From the NCBI RefSeq assembly GCF_021740465.1, contig NZ_JAIOZR010000006.1, positions 62,001 to 126,000 of the forward strand: a stretch of 64,000 nt of DNA, read 5' to 3'. Below are positions 1 to 7,675 of the stretch, in pieces. The position numbers were made by a program, and so were the translations under genes. This DNA comes from Chlorobium sp. Lineage in GTDB: Bacteria; Bacteroidota; Chlorobiia; Chlorobiales; Chlorobiaceae. Under the pieces are notes generated by a model. The model saw nothing but the letters and a program-made list of their open reading frames with translations. It did no database searches and was not told the DNA's origin. Position 1 is the stretch's first letter. Each line of letters begins with the position of its first letter.

Positions 1-1170
1 GAAACGCCGCTTCATGCCGGTAGTGGTGATAGCCTCGGCGTGGTAGATTTGCCGATTCAGCGGGAACGGCATACGTCGTTTCCTAAAATTGAAGGCTCCA
101 GCCTGAAAGGGGCTATCCGCCAGGCGTTCGAGGATCTTTCTGTTCCAGTTCTGGTTCATGGCGACAAAAGATACATGCTTGTAATGAAAAATGATTCTGG
201 GAAAAAGTTGCAGGAATCTTGTCTGTTGCTTGATGAGGTATGGCTGGATGAAAAGGGTCAGCCTCGCAAAAATAAGGATAAAACAGTGAAACTCACAAAT
301 TATCAGAAGGCAATCTCCCTGATTTTTGGGCCAGAAGAAGCGGCTGGCGAAGGCCATGCGGGGGCGTTAGGTTTTACGGATGCGCGTCTGCTACTTTTCC
401 CTGTAAAATCCATGAAAGGAGTATTTGCCTGGGTAACCTGCCCGAAGGTTTTACAGCAGTTTCACCGCGATATGTCGCTTACGGAATTCAAAGATCGTGA
501 AGAAATCATCCATTCGTTAGCGGTGAACGCATTAACAACTCCTTTGGAGTGTACAGAAAATGTGTCAGGACGTTGCAGCTTGTTTTTGAAAAACGACTCA
601 AATAAAATTGTACTTGAAGAATATACTTTTGAAATTGAGCATAAAGAGAACCCGGAATTGGCGTATCTGTTGAAATTTCTTGCTGAACAATTATTTCCTG
701 TGCCAAGATGCGAAGGTGAACCAGACAGTTATGCATTCTGGAGAAATAAACTGATGACTGACGTTGTGGTTCTGAAAAATGAGGACTTTACTGATTTCGT
801 AAACCTTTCTACAGAAGTCATAACCCGTACTAAAATCAGCAATTTGACCGGGACTGTTGAGCAGGGCATGCTTTTCACAGAAGAGTATCTTCCTTCAGAA
901 AGTGTACTGTATTCTCTTGTACTTGCAAGTCCGATTTTTAAAGAAAAGGAGGACGAGAAAGGTATATTCAGCATGATCCATGGTAGTTCTTGCTTTGAAG
1001 GATGTACGGATGAGGAAAGCAAAGTCATGGAGTTTTTCAGAACAGCAATGCCTGAAGTAATTCAGATTGGTGGTAATGCGACGCTTGGGAAGGGCTTGGT
1101 AAGAACAAGAGTTTTCTCTGCTAATTGTGGGGTTCTTCAAAATGGAGGGACAGAAGATGCCGGAGAATAG
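1..1170 (+). CDS. cmr4: Type III-B CRISPR RAMP protein Cmr4 (5' end outside window)
   Basis: Cmr4 (Cas7 family) forms the backbone of the Cmr complex and cuts target RNA at regular intervals. The reading frame is open from base 1, so the start lies upstream; 389 residues are visible. Seen: the N-terminal signature TPLHAGSGDS followed by VDLPIQRE and SSLKGAIR. The Asp of VDLPIQRE (bases 46-48) matches the catalytic Asp known in Cmr4, so slicing should be intact. A glycine-rich loop, GGNATLGKGLVR, lies near the C-terminus. The protein is longer than usual Cmr4 proteins (about 300 residues). The 3' end overlaps the next gene by 14 bases. Codon use is AT-rich compared with genes after 4.7 kb. cmr2 and cmr3 are presumably upstream of the window. 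Confidence 0.93.
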   Translation, partial: ETPLHAGSGDSLGVVDLPIQRERHTSFPKIEGSSLKGAIRQAFEDLSVPVLVHGDKRYMLVMKNDSGKKLQESCLLLDEVWLDEKGQPRKNKDKTVKLTNYQKAISLIFGPEEAAGEGHAGALGFTDARLLLFPVKSMKGVFAWVTCPKVLQQFHRDMSLTEFKDREEIIHSLAVNALTTPLECTENVSGRCSLFLKNDSNKIVLEEYTFEIEHKENPELAYLLKFLAEQLFPVPRCEGEPDSYAFWRNKLMTDVVVLKNEDFTDFVNLSTEVITRTKISNLTGTVEQGMLFTEEYLPSESVLYSLVLASPIFKEKEDEKGIFSMIHGSSCFEGCTDEESKVMEFFRTAMPEVIQIGGNATLGKGLVRTRVFSANCGVLQNGGTEDAGE

Positions 1171-1561
1171 AAGGCTTGAACTGGCTATAAAAAGGGCTGA
1201 AACTGCTTTTATGTATGTGAGGGAGATTACCGAGTCGCACAAGCATATTGAAAAGAAATACAAAAGCTTGGTGAGAAAAACCCCTATGAGGATAAAGACT
1301 AACGGCTTGGGTTCTACTCTTGCATTTGTGTTTTCAAAGAAGAAAGGGGAGAACCAGCATTTCTTGTTCTATCATCAGTTAGAGAAGTGGCTCAGTGAAA
1401 ATGATATGGTTGATGCTGAAGATGGGGAGTTTGTCGCTAAGGTTATAGCAATGGAAAAAGCAGACTACCGAGTCTCAACCAATGAACTGCTTGCTTTTCT
1501 CATATGGCTACGCAGATTCGTGGATGGCATGATCGAAGGTGAGGAGGATGACGATATATGA
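1157..1561 (+). CDS. cmr5: Type III-B CRISPR small subunit Cmr5 (first copy)
   Basis: A 134-residue all-helical protein. Cmr5 (Cas11) subunits stack beside Cmr4 on the crRNA/target duplex. The start at 1157 is preferred over the longer frame because GGAGGG lies 7 bases upstream; it sits inside the cmr4 3' end. Landmarks are PMRIKTNGLGSTL (residues 43-55) and YRVSTNELLAFLIWLRRF (104-121). The same two blocks recur in the next gene, so these are paralogues. The acidic tail EGEEDDDI overlaps the next start codon in an ATGA arrangement, pointing to translational coupling. The Cmr5 call rests on size, helical pattern and operon position, since the family is weakly conserved. Confidence 0.85.
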   Translation: MPENRRLELAIKRAETAFMYVREITESHKHIEKKYKSLVRKTPMRIKTNGLGSTLAFVFSKKKGENQHFLFYHQLEKWLSENDMVDAEDGEFVAKVIAMEKADYRVSTNELLAFLIWLRRFVDGMIEGEEDDDI

Positions 1562-2232
1562 AAAAAGCTACTCTTTTTGTCATTGAGCAAGAAATTCAAT
1601 CAGAACACCGTTTTTTTTCCAGTGTTTTGATGGAAGGAGGCAAGTCAATAAGTCTTATTGCCTATGAGTTTGCTGATACATCGCTACACGGGACAGAATG
1701 TGTGGTGATTGTGGAACACGGTTCTGTGATAAAGTTGCTGATTGACGGGAAAGAATACCCTAAAAAAAAATCCGAGCAGTTACAAGAAAAGAATGAACAA
1801 CACATGCCCACTGATGTAGCATTTAAGGAGGATGAGGGTAGATCAAGACAGGAAACAGTGCAGTGCAGAGCGCCCAATGTTAATGATCGGGAAGTGTATG
1901 CTTATTGGCATGCATGCAAAAGAATCGGTGATGGTGTGGAAAAGTACTCAGAGCAAATAAACACTCTTCCGATGCTAATCAGGCATAATGGGTTGGGTTC
2001 TGCACTTATGTATATGAGAACTCAGAAAACAAGAAATGCACTTTCCTTTATATATGAAGATATTTCAGATTGGATCATGCATGATGAAAAACAATTGATT
2101 AAACTTGAAAATAATGAGGAGTTGGTAGAAAAAATAATCGAGGTGGGTCAGGAACAATACAGAGATGTCACACGAGAGGTGTTTGCATATCTTGCTTTTT
2201 TAAAACGGTTTGCAAAGGGATTAAGCTCTTGA
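1558..2232 (+). CDS. Second Cmr5-like subunit with an added N-terminal beta-rich domain
   Basis: A 224-residue protein in three parts. Residues 1-67 are beta-rich (VVIVEHGSVIKLLIDGKEY), possibly OB-like. Residues 68-107 are a charged linker rich in K, E and Q. Residues 108-224 are homologous to the preceding Cmr5: PMLIRHNGLGSAL (138-150) and YRDVTREVFAYLAFLKRF (201-218) align with residues 43-55 and 104-121 there. A canonical Cmr operon has one Cmr5 gene, so a second, fused copy is unusual. The start ATG overlaps the cmr5 stop. Possible roles (inference) are a capping small subunit or recruitment of RNA or an ancillary nuclease. The domain limits are estimates by eye. Confidence 0.75.
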   Translation: MKKATLFVIEQEIQSEHRFFSSVLMEGGKSISLIAYEFADTSLHGTECVVIVEHGSVIKLLIDGKEYPKKKSEQLQEKNEQHMPTDVAFKEDEGRSRQETVQCRAPNVNDREVYAYWHACKRIGDGVEKYSEQINTLPMLIRHNGLGSALMYMRTQKTRNALSFIYEDISDWIMHDEKQLIKLENNEELVEKIIEVGQEQYRDVTREVFAYLAFLKRFAKGLSS

Positions 2233-2247
2233 TAAATATAGGGTAAT

Positions 2248-3687
2248 ATGAAGAAAGGAAAGTTTTCCATAATCAGTTCATCTGGTAAAATCATTGTCGC
2301 CACTGTTAAATTTGAGGATGGAGAGGTATGGGATATCTGCAACAAAGGATATGATCTCAATCAATCCTATAACAACAAGATTTGCTGGGTCGAAGAAAAT
2401 CAAATTTATCTGGATGAATATCGAGATAGGAAGCTAAAGCAGAAGATATCCCAAAAGAGAGTAAAATCTCAATCACATCAACAAACTCAAGATTCTCAAC
2501 AAAAAAATGAGATGAGCATACAAGACTGTGTAACCAAACAGACTGTGCGTCTCAAGACATGTCTTCCAAAAGATACCCGAGAGGCTCTTGCTGACTCAAA
2601 CAATGCTTTTGATAATTTTTCACTAAAACTAAATAAAGCGGCTCGTTTTGATTGTAGGGTAAAAATTGAAGATTATAAGAATATGCTTTGTAAGCCATCT
2701 ATAACAGATGACTTGCGTTATATAGTGAGCTATGAAGATGAAGAAGGTAGCAATATCGTGACTTCTGGTAATGCAAAATATTTATCTATATCTCGTCCAT
2801 TAACTGATCATGAAAAAAATGTTTGGTTAGAGTTGAATCCAGAGGTTTTGGGCAATACAGATGATGCTGCAAAAAAAATCGCTATTAAGAAAAGGAGTGT
2901 GATAAAAAAACTGTTTGAGCAGTCAAAATATGCAGAACGAAAATTCAGATTTTGTGAGACTGACAAAGATGGATTTCTCTATCAACCGGCCTCTTTTTTC
3001 GGCAGTCTTGATTTTGGGAAAATAGCTGAGCGCCATCGCCGTAGCATTGAAGCATTGAATCTTTCTATATCAAGTTACGATGGCCAAATTGACTGGCGCT
3101 TGATTGTCGGGCTTGGCAATGAGTCGGTGTATGATACATCAATAACTCTTCATCATGTGTATGGTATACCGTATATTCCGGCAAGCGCAGTAAAAGGTAT
3201 TGTAAGAAGTTGGATAATTACAGAAAGGTTTGGCCGGGATGAAAAGGAGGCGATTGTGGATAACAGCTTCTGTGATGTGTTTGGCTGTCCAAAAAAAACT
3301 GAAGGAATCAATTCTCATTATAATGAGGATAGACAGGGTAGAGTCTGGTTCTTTGATGCATTTCTACTTTCTAGGCCTAAGATAGAAGTTGATATTATGA
3401 ACCCACACTATATGCCATATTATAGCGGGGATGAACCTCCTGCCGATTACCACGATCCGAAACAGATACCATTTCTTACTATCAAGAGTGGCACAGTTTT
3501 TCAATTTCATTATGGTATTAAAGAAAAAGATGATGAAGAAATAAGGCGCGGAAAGTTTTCCGGCAGTAAACCATCAGTTATCGTAAAAGAATGGTTAAAG
3601 AAAGCCCTTGAACAGCATGGTATCGGAGCGAAGACAGCTGTAGGATACGGGTATATGAAGGATTTTCAGACTGGAGGAGTATCATGA
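2248..3687 (+). CDS. cmr6: Type III-B CRISPR RAMP protein Cmr6 with N-terminal extension
   Basis: Cmr6 is the terminal Cas7-like subunit near the 3' end of the crRNA. At 479 residues it is far longer than a typical Cmr6 (about 250-350). The Cmr6 core is visible from about residue 270: VGLGNESVYDTSITLHHVYG, IPYIPASAVKGIVRSW, the segment GRVWFFDAF and a C-terminal glycine loop GIGAKTAVGYGYM. The first 57 residues form a small beta-rich segment (GKIIVATVKFEDGEVWDI), followed by a K/Q/S-rich linker to about residue 95. This resembles the domain plus linker layout of the preceding gene. The stop overlaps the cmr1 start by 4 bases. The middle region (about 110-250) is not recognised. Confidence 0.88.
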   Translation: MKKGKFSIISSSGKIIVATVKFEDGEVWDICNKGYDLNQSYNNKICWVEENQIYLDEYRDRKLKQKISQKRVKSQSHQQTQDSQQKNEMSIQDCVTKQTVRLKTCLPKDTREALADSNNAFDNFSLKLNKAARFDCRVKIEDYKNMLCKPSITDDLRYIVSYEDEEGSNIVTSGNAKYLSISRPLTDHEKNVWLELNPEVLGNTDDAAKKIAIKKRSVIKKLFEQSKYAERKFRFCETDKDGFLYQPASFFGSLDFGKIAERHRRSIEALNLSISSYDGQIDWRLIVGLGNESVYDTSITLHHVYGIPYIPASAVKGIVRSWIITERFGRDEKEAIVDNSFCDVFGCPKKTEGINSHYNEDRQGRVWFFDAFLLSRPKIEVDIMNPHYMPYYSGDEPPADYHDPKQIPFLTIKSGTVFQFHYGIKEKDDEEIRRGKFSGSKPSVIVKEWLKKALEQHGIGAKTAVGYGYMKDFQTGGVS

Positions 3688-4670
3688 ACTCTGTAACCTT
3701 TAAGTGTGAAGTTGTGACGCCTATGTTTTTGGCCGGGGCGAATGGTAATAAACCTGAATTTCGACCACCATCGATCAAAGGAGCACTCCGTTTCTGGTGG
3801 AGAGCTATGCATGGAAATATGAATATAGAGCAATTGAGAAATGAAGAGACTAGAATATTTGGTGGTGGTGGTAATGATGCTGAGAGAAGTAAAGTAAATA
3901 TCAGAGTCTCTCATCCCAATTTGCCATTACAAGGGAATCTCCCTACAAAGAAGATTTCTATGCCTTTGAGAAAATATCATGATGAATATGGTGAAATTCA
4001 TAACGTAGACCTATTTAAGTATTTGGCGTATGGTGCAGAGAAAAGAAAATTTATAGCTATAGATATTGAGTTTGAGATTACATTTACCTATGATGATAGG
4101 ATTTCAGTAAATAATGATATTTTGAATCCTTTTTATGCACTTGTATTTTTTGGCGGTCTAGGAGCAAAATGTAGAAATGGATTTGGATCATTTCGAATAA
4201 AAGAATGTTCTGATAAAAGTATTTCCTTAATAAATGACCCTGCAGTTTTTCTAAGATCTTTATCGCCAAACTTTTCTTTTCTTTCGCCTTGTTTATATAC
4301 GGCATTTTCAAAAGATTTTAGTTTATTTAAAACTAATAATTCTAAAAATACTTGGAGTGAATGTCTTGCTGTGATAGGTGAAGCCTATGCTGTTGAAAGA
4401 AGAAAATTGGAATATGTGCATCATTACGATAAACGAGCATATATTGCAACTCCGATTATTCAAAGTAAAACCGACTGGCATACTGAAAGACATGCAAAGC
4501 AATATTTTTTAAGTATTACAAAAAATAATAATAAATATGATGGTTGGATTTTGTTTTTGCCTTACAAGCATCGCCATGATACAGTCGCAAATGCTTATAA
4601 GGATGTTACAGATAAGCTAAATATTGGATTACTTACTCATTATTTAACATCTGTTGATGTAACAACTTAA
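3684..4670 (+). CDS. cmr1: Type III-B CRISPR RAMP protein Cmr1
   Basis: A 328-residue Cas7-family subunit that sits at the end of the Cmr filament. The signature is at the N-terminus: VTPMFLAGANG, then FRPPSIKGALRFWWRAMHG, and IFGGGG around residue 60. A second glycine loop, FFGGLGAKCRNGFGSF, is in the middle. The start ATG overlaps the cmr6 stop (ATGA), so it is co-translated with the rest of the operon. The 3' half is extremely AT-rich (about 30% GC at 4201-4260), the strongest sign in the window of foreign or relaxed sequence. It is the last gene of the AT-rich block. Confidence 0.93.
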   Translation: MNSVTFKCEVVTPMFLAGANGNKPEFRPPSIKGALRFWWRAMHGNMNIEQLRNEETRIFGGGGNDAERSKVNIRVSHPNLPLQGNLPTKKISMPLRKYHDEYGEIHNVDLFKYLAYGAEKRKFIAIDIEFEITFTYDDRISVNNDILNPFYALVFFGGLGAKCRNGFGSFRIKECSDKSISLINDPAVFLRSLSPNFSFLSPCLYTAFSKDFSLFKTNNSKNTWSECLAVIGEAYAVERRKLEYVHHYDKRAYIATPIIQSKTDWHTERHAKQYFLSITKNNNKYDGWILFLPYKHRHDTVANAYKDVTDKLNIGLLTHYLTSVDVTT

Positions 4671-4675
4671 TTGCA

Positions 4676-5479
4676 ATGCGCATAACCCTCGAACTATCCC
4701 ATCGCAATCCGTCGATAACGCTGCCGGTCAATAACTCCTATTTGCTATCCTCACTCATCTACAACATCGTCGATAAAAGCTCCAGCGAGTATGCAGAACG
4801 GCTGCATGCGGAAGGGTACCGGCTGCAGAACAGGGCGTTCAAGCTGTTCACCTTTTCGCCGCTGTACACGGCCAACCGGAGGAAGTGGGAGATGCATCAG
4901 GATGGAACCATGAGCACGAGGGAGCGGCTGCTGCATTTGACGATATCGTCTCCGAAAAGCGAGTTCATCGAGCATCTGGTGGTGGGGCTGCTGCACGAGC
5001 CGTTTGTTTCTGTAGGAAAAGAGCGCTTCAGGGTCGAGACCGTCCGGCGGCTCGATGCTCCCGAAATATCGGGCGACATGCGCTTTATTGCGCTCTCGCC
5101 CATTGTCTGCGCCACGAAGCGTGCCGGCGTTCTGTACGCCCAGTATCTGTTTCCCGACGATGAAGATTTTGAACGGGTGCTCTGCGAGAACCTCTGCCGC
5201 AAGTATGAAGCGCTTCACGGCAGGCCTTATGCTGCAGACAACAGCACCTTCCGCTTCACGCTCGATCAGGACTACGCGGAACGCAAAAACGGCAAGATTC
5301 AAAAGCTCATAACCATCAAGGAGGGTCGGCCCGACGAAACCAAAGTGAAAGGTCTGCTCGCGCCCTTCCGTCTCGAAGCTCCGGCGGAGCTGATGGAAGT
5401 GGGCTACGAGTGCGGATTCGGCGAAAGGAATTCGCAGGGGTTCGGTATGGTGAAGGTTGATGAAGATTGTGGGCGGTGA
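4676..5479 (+). CDS. cas6: CRISPR pre-crRNA endoribonuclease Cas6
   Basis: Cas6 cuts CRISPR transcripts within each repeat and supplies crRNA to effectors such as Cmr. The 267-residue protein has the usual N-terminus with LPVNNSYLLSSLIYNIV, then RLHAEGY, whose His44 is a candidate general base, and the C-terminal G-rich loop CGFGERNSQGFGMV. It follows cmr1 after only 5 bases, yet its composition is like the host core genes (53% GC at 4921-4980) and unlike the cmr genes. cas6 and cmr therefore probably have different histories. No repeat array that it could process is visible in the window. Confidence 0.92.
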   Translation: MRITLELSHRNPSITLPVNNSYLLSSLIYNIVDKSSSEYAERLHAEGYRLQNRAFKLFTFSPLYTANRRKWEMHQDGTMSTRERLLHLTISSPKSEFIEHLVVGLLHEPFVSVGKERFRVETVRRLDAPEISGDMRFIALSPIVCATKRAGVLYAQYLFPDDEDFERVLCENLCRKYEALHGRPYAADNSTFRFTLDQDYAERKNGKIQKLITIKEGRPDETKVKGLLAPFRLEAPAELMEVGYECGFGERNSQGFGMVKVDEDCGR

Positions 5480-5492
5480 GCGGGGGGAGGAA

Positions 5493-5911
<419 letters not shown>

Positions 5912-5945
5912 TAAGAGGGAGGCCGAGGATTGTGCCTGAGGAATC

Positions 5946-5968
5946 GGAATTGGAATTGGAATTGGAAT
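5946..5968. repeat. Short GGAATT hexamer repeat
   Basis: Three full GGAATT units and most of a fourth run head to tail just before the terminator at 5971. The preceding bases (GAATCGGAAT) look like a degenerate unit. It is non-coding. Confidence 0.9.
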
Positions 5969-5970
5969 AA

Positions 5971-6008
5971 CCGGTTAATATCTCCTGATATTTGACCGGC
6001 TTTTTTTA
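5971..6008 (+). terminator. Rho-independent terminator after the cas6/heptamer region
   Basis: The arms CCGGTTAATATC and GATATTTGACCGG form an imperfect stem around TCCT and are followed by C and seven T. It would end transcripts coming from cas6 through the heptamer array and shields the next gene. Confidence 0.8.
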
Positions 6009-6047
6009 TTTTAGAAGGATATTTTTCAATAAATCAAGCCCAACGCC

Positions 6048-6554
6048 ATGCCCGAGGTTTTCCACTACCCCATGACCTATCCTTCCTGGTGGATGGACTC
6101 CTACTTTACCGTCACCTGGGTGCTCGGCATGCTGTTTCTCGCTGCCGGATGGGCTGTTTTTTTCAGGTACGGCAAGTTCACCTACGGGGTCGATCTGGGA
6201 TGCCTGTGGAAAACCACGCTTCTGATCATCCTGACGACCATAGCGCTCGGAGGGCCGAACTACTACAATACCCGCTTTGTCGGCGAGCACGGCCAGGACG
6301 GCGATTCCGTAAGGATTGCCGGAGAGGAACTGCTCTATCTCGACCGCAGGGGCAACGAGAAAAAGCTGAAGATCAAGGATATCACGGCAATCTACCAGGA
6401 GCCGATAACCTACAACCCGCCGCCGAAAATTTTCGTTGTCGCCGGAAAGGCCAGGGTGAAGGATTCGCTCTTCGTGACCAGAAACCTTCAGGGTTTCGAA
6501 GCTTTCCTGACCGCGCTGTCCGGGAAGACCGGCGTTCCCGTCAAACGGCCCTGA
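6048..6554 (+). CDS. Conserved hypothetical membrane protein
   Basis: A 168-residue protein of unknown function. Two hydrophobic segments are visible (about residues 20-39, TVTWVLGMLFLAAGWAVFF, and 53-68). A soluble C-terminal half follows (about 75-168) with a beta-rich pattern including LLYLDRRGNEKKLKIKDIT, which recalls a PH-like or membrane-attached sensor fold, but no family is assigned. It ends 17 bases before coaX and could be transcribed with it. The start ATG lies 40 bases after the terminator T-run; no strong Shine-Dalgarno site is seen. Confidence 0.65.
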   Translation: MPEVFHYPMTYPSWWMDSYFTVTWVLGMLFLAAGWAVFFRYGKFTYGVDLGCLWKTTLLIILTTIALGGPNYYNTRFVGEHGQDGDSVRIAGEELLYLDRRGNEKKLKIKDITAIYQEPITYNPPPKIFVVAGKARVKDSLFVTRNLQGFEAFLTALSGKTGVPVKRP

Positions 6555-6571
6555 TTTCCTCTTCATCCGAT

Positions 6572-7372
6572 ATGCTCCATTCGGGTAAAGAGCCTGCGGT
6601 TCTGGTTGTTGAAGCCGGTAATACCACAACCACCTTTGCGGTTTTTCTCGACGGTCTCGTTGCCGATACCGTGACGATTACCACGGACTCCCTTTTTGTG
6701 CCCGATCAGCTGCAGGAGTTGCTCCATCCCTTCCGGGCCGCTTATCCCGGCATGCGGGATGCCGTGCTCTGCAGCGTGGTGCCGGGGGTGTCCGCAGCCG
6801 TTGTCGGCCAGCTTGCGCAACTGCTTCCCGGAACCGTGATGCAGGTCGGCTCGCGCCTGAATCTGCCGTTTCTCCTGCAGTACGACTCTCCGGAATCGTT
6901 CGGCGCCGACAGGATCGCGCTCTGCGCCGCCGGAAGGCAACTTTTTCCAGGAAAGGCCGTCATCGCCCTCGATATCGGCACCGCCATAACCTTCGACGTG
7001 CTCGATGGCTGCGGATCCTACCTCGGTGGATTCATCATGCCGGGCCTCGACCTGATGGCCCGTTCGCTCCATGAGCGGACCGCACAGCTTCCGCTTGTGG
7101 CGATTGCGCCTCCGGAGGAGCTTCTCGGCCGTTCAACCGCCGAGTGTATCAGAAACGGGATTTTCTGGGGATGTGTGTCGCAGATCGACGGGCTGACCGC
7201 CCGGATCATGAAGACTCTCATGGATCAGGGCCAGGTCGCGCCCGCCGTGATGGCTACGGGAGGCAACGCCCCCGCGGTCGCGCCGCTTCTCCGGGTCGAG
7301 ACGCTGCTGGTGGAGCATGCCGTCGCCAGGGGGGCGCACTATCTTTACCAGCTTAACCGGCCTTGCCTTTAG
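6572..7372 (+). CDS. coaX: Type III pantothenate kinase
   Basis: Phosphorylates pantothenate in the first step of coenzyme A synthesis; a cytosolic dimer of the ASKHA fold. Of 266 residues the motifs are VVEAGNTTTTFAVF (12-25), GADRIALCAAG, IALDIGTAITFDVL and GGFIMPGLDLM. The N-terminal phosphate loop normally reads D-x-GNT, but here Glu14 takes the Asp position. The ATG at 6572 is the only start that places this motif near the N-terminus; the long frame upstream is antisense-like noise over the preceding gene. The stop codon TAG shares its last base with the left end of the inverted-repeat element at 7372. Confidence 0.92.
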   Translation: MLHSGKEPAVLVVEAGNTTTTFAVFLDGLVADTVTITTDSLFVPDQLQELLHPFRAAYPGMRDAVLCSVVPGVSAAVVGQLAQLLPGTVMQVGSRLNLPFLLQYDSPESFGADRIALCAAGRQLFPGKAVIALDIGTAITFDVLDGCGSYLGGFIMPGLDLMARSLHERTAQLPLVAIAPPEELLGRSTAECIRNGIFWGCVSQIDGLTARIMKTLMDQGQVAPAVMATGGNAPAVAPLLRVETLLVEHAVARGAHYLYQLNRPCL

Positions 7373-7513
7373 GGCACCTCTATTTATTTGTTCCGAAGCA
7401 TGATTGCTGCGTTGGGCGGTACTCGAAATCCTCAAGTACTACGTGTACATTCCGGTTTCTGCGCTCCGTCCGCCTTGCACTCGTGCTTCTCACGACAATA
7501 AATAGAGGTGCCC
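7372..7513. repeat. MITE-like element with 17-bp terminal inverted repeats (copy A)
   Basis: The 142-bp element begins GGGCACCTCTATTTATT (7372-7388) and ends with its exact reverse complement (7497-7513). Internal landmarks are TTGTTCCGAAGCATGATTGC, GGGCGGTACTCGAAATCCTC, GCTCCGTCCG and CTTCTCACGACAATAAATA, all shared with the adjoining copy. No open frame of meaningful length. Perfect terminal inverted repeats without a transposase suggest a non-autonomous mobile or palindromic repeat. It lies between the convergent ends of coaX and aroB and could also fold as a transcript end. Confidence 0.8.
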
Positions 7514-7675
7514 CATTACTTGTTCCGAAGCATGATTGCTCTGGTTGGGCGGTACTCGAAATCCTCATCCCGAAAGCATTCGGGATTCCGGTTTCTCTGG
7601 CTCCGTCCGTGCTTTGTCACTCTCGCTCCTGACCGGAGCTTGAGCTCGTGCTTCTCACGACAATAAATAGTTGTG
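7514..7675. repeat. Second, tandem copy of the same element (copy B)
   Basis: Starts with ACTTGTTCCGAAGCATGATTGCT and repeats the internal blocks of copy A, ending in CTTCTCACGACAATAAATAGTTGTGC. The outer inverted-repeat ends have decayed (CCCATTACTTG on the left, AATAAATAGTTGTGC on the right). The middle differs from copy A: it carries a palindrome, ATCCCGAAAGCATTCGGGAT (7568-7587), where copy A has AGTACTACGTGTACAT, and an insertion before the right end. The aroB stop codon abuts the right end, so the two copies fill the whole 303-base gap between coaX and aroB. Confidence 0.75.

Noticed and set aside
4751-5302. 183-codon minus-strand frame inside cas6
   Set aside because: Shadow of a well-supported Cas6.
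6089-6571. N-terminal extension of coaX by 161 codons
   Set aside because: These codons lie out of frame over a separate membrane-protein gene and give low-complexity Arg-rich sequence; CoaX starts normally at 6572.
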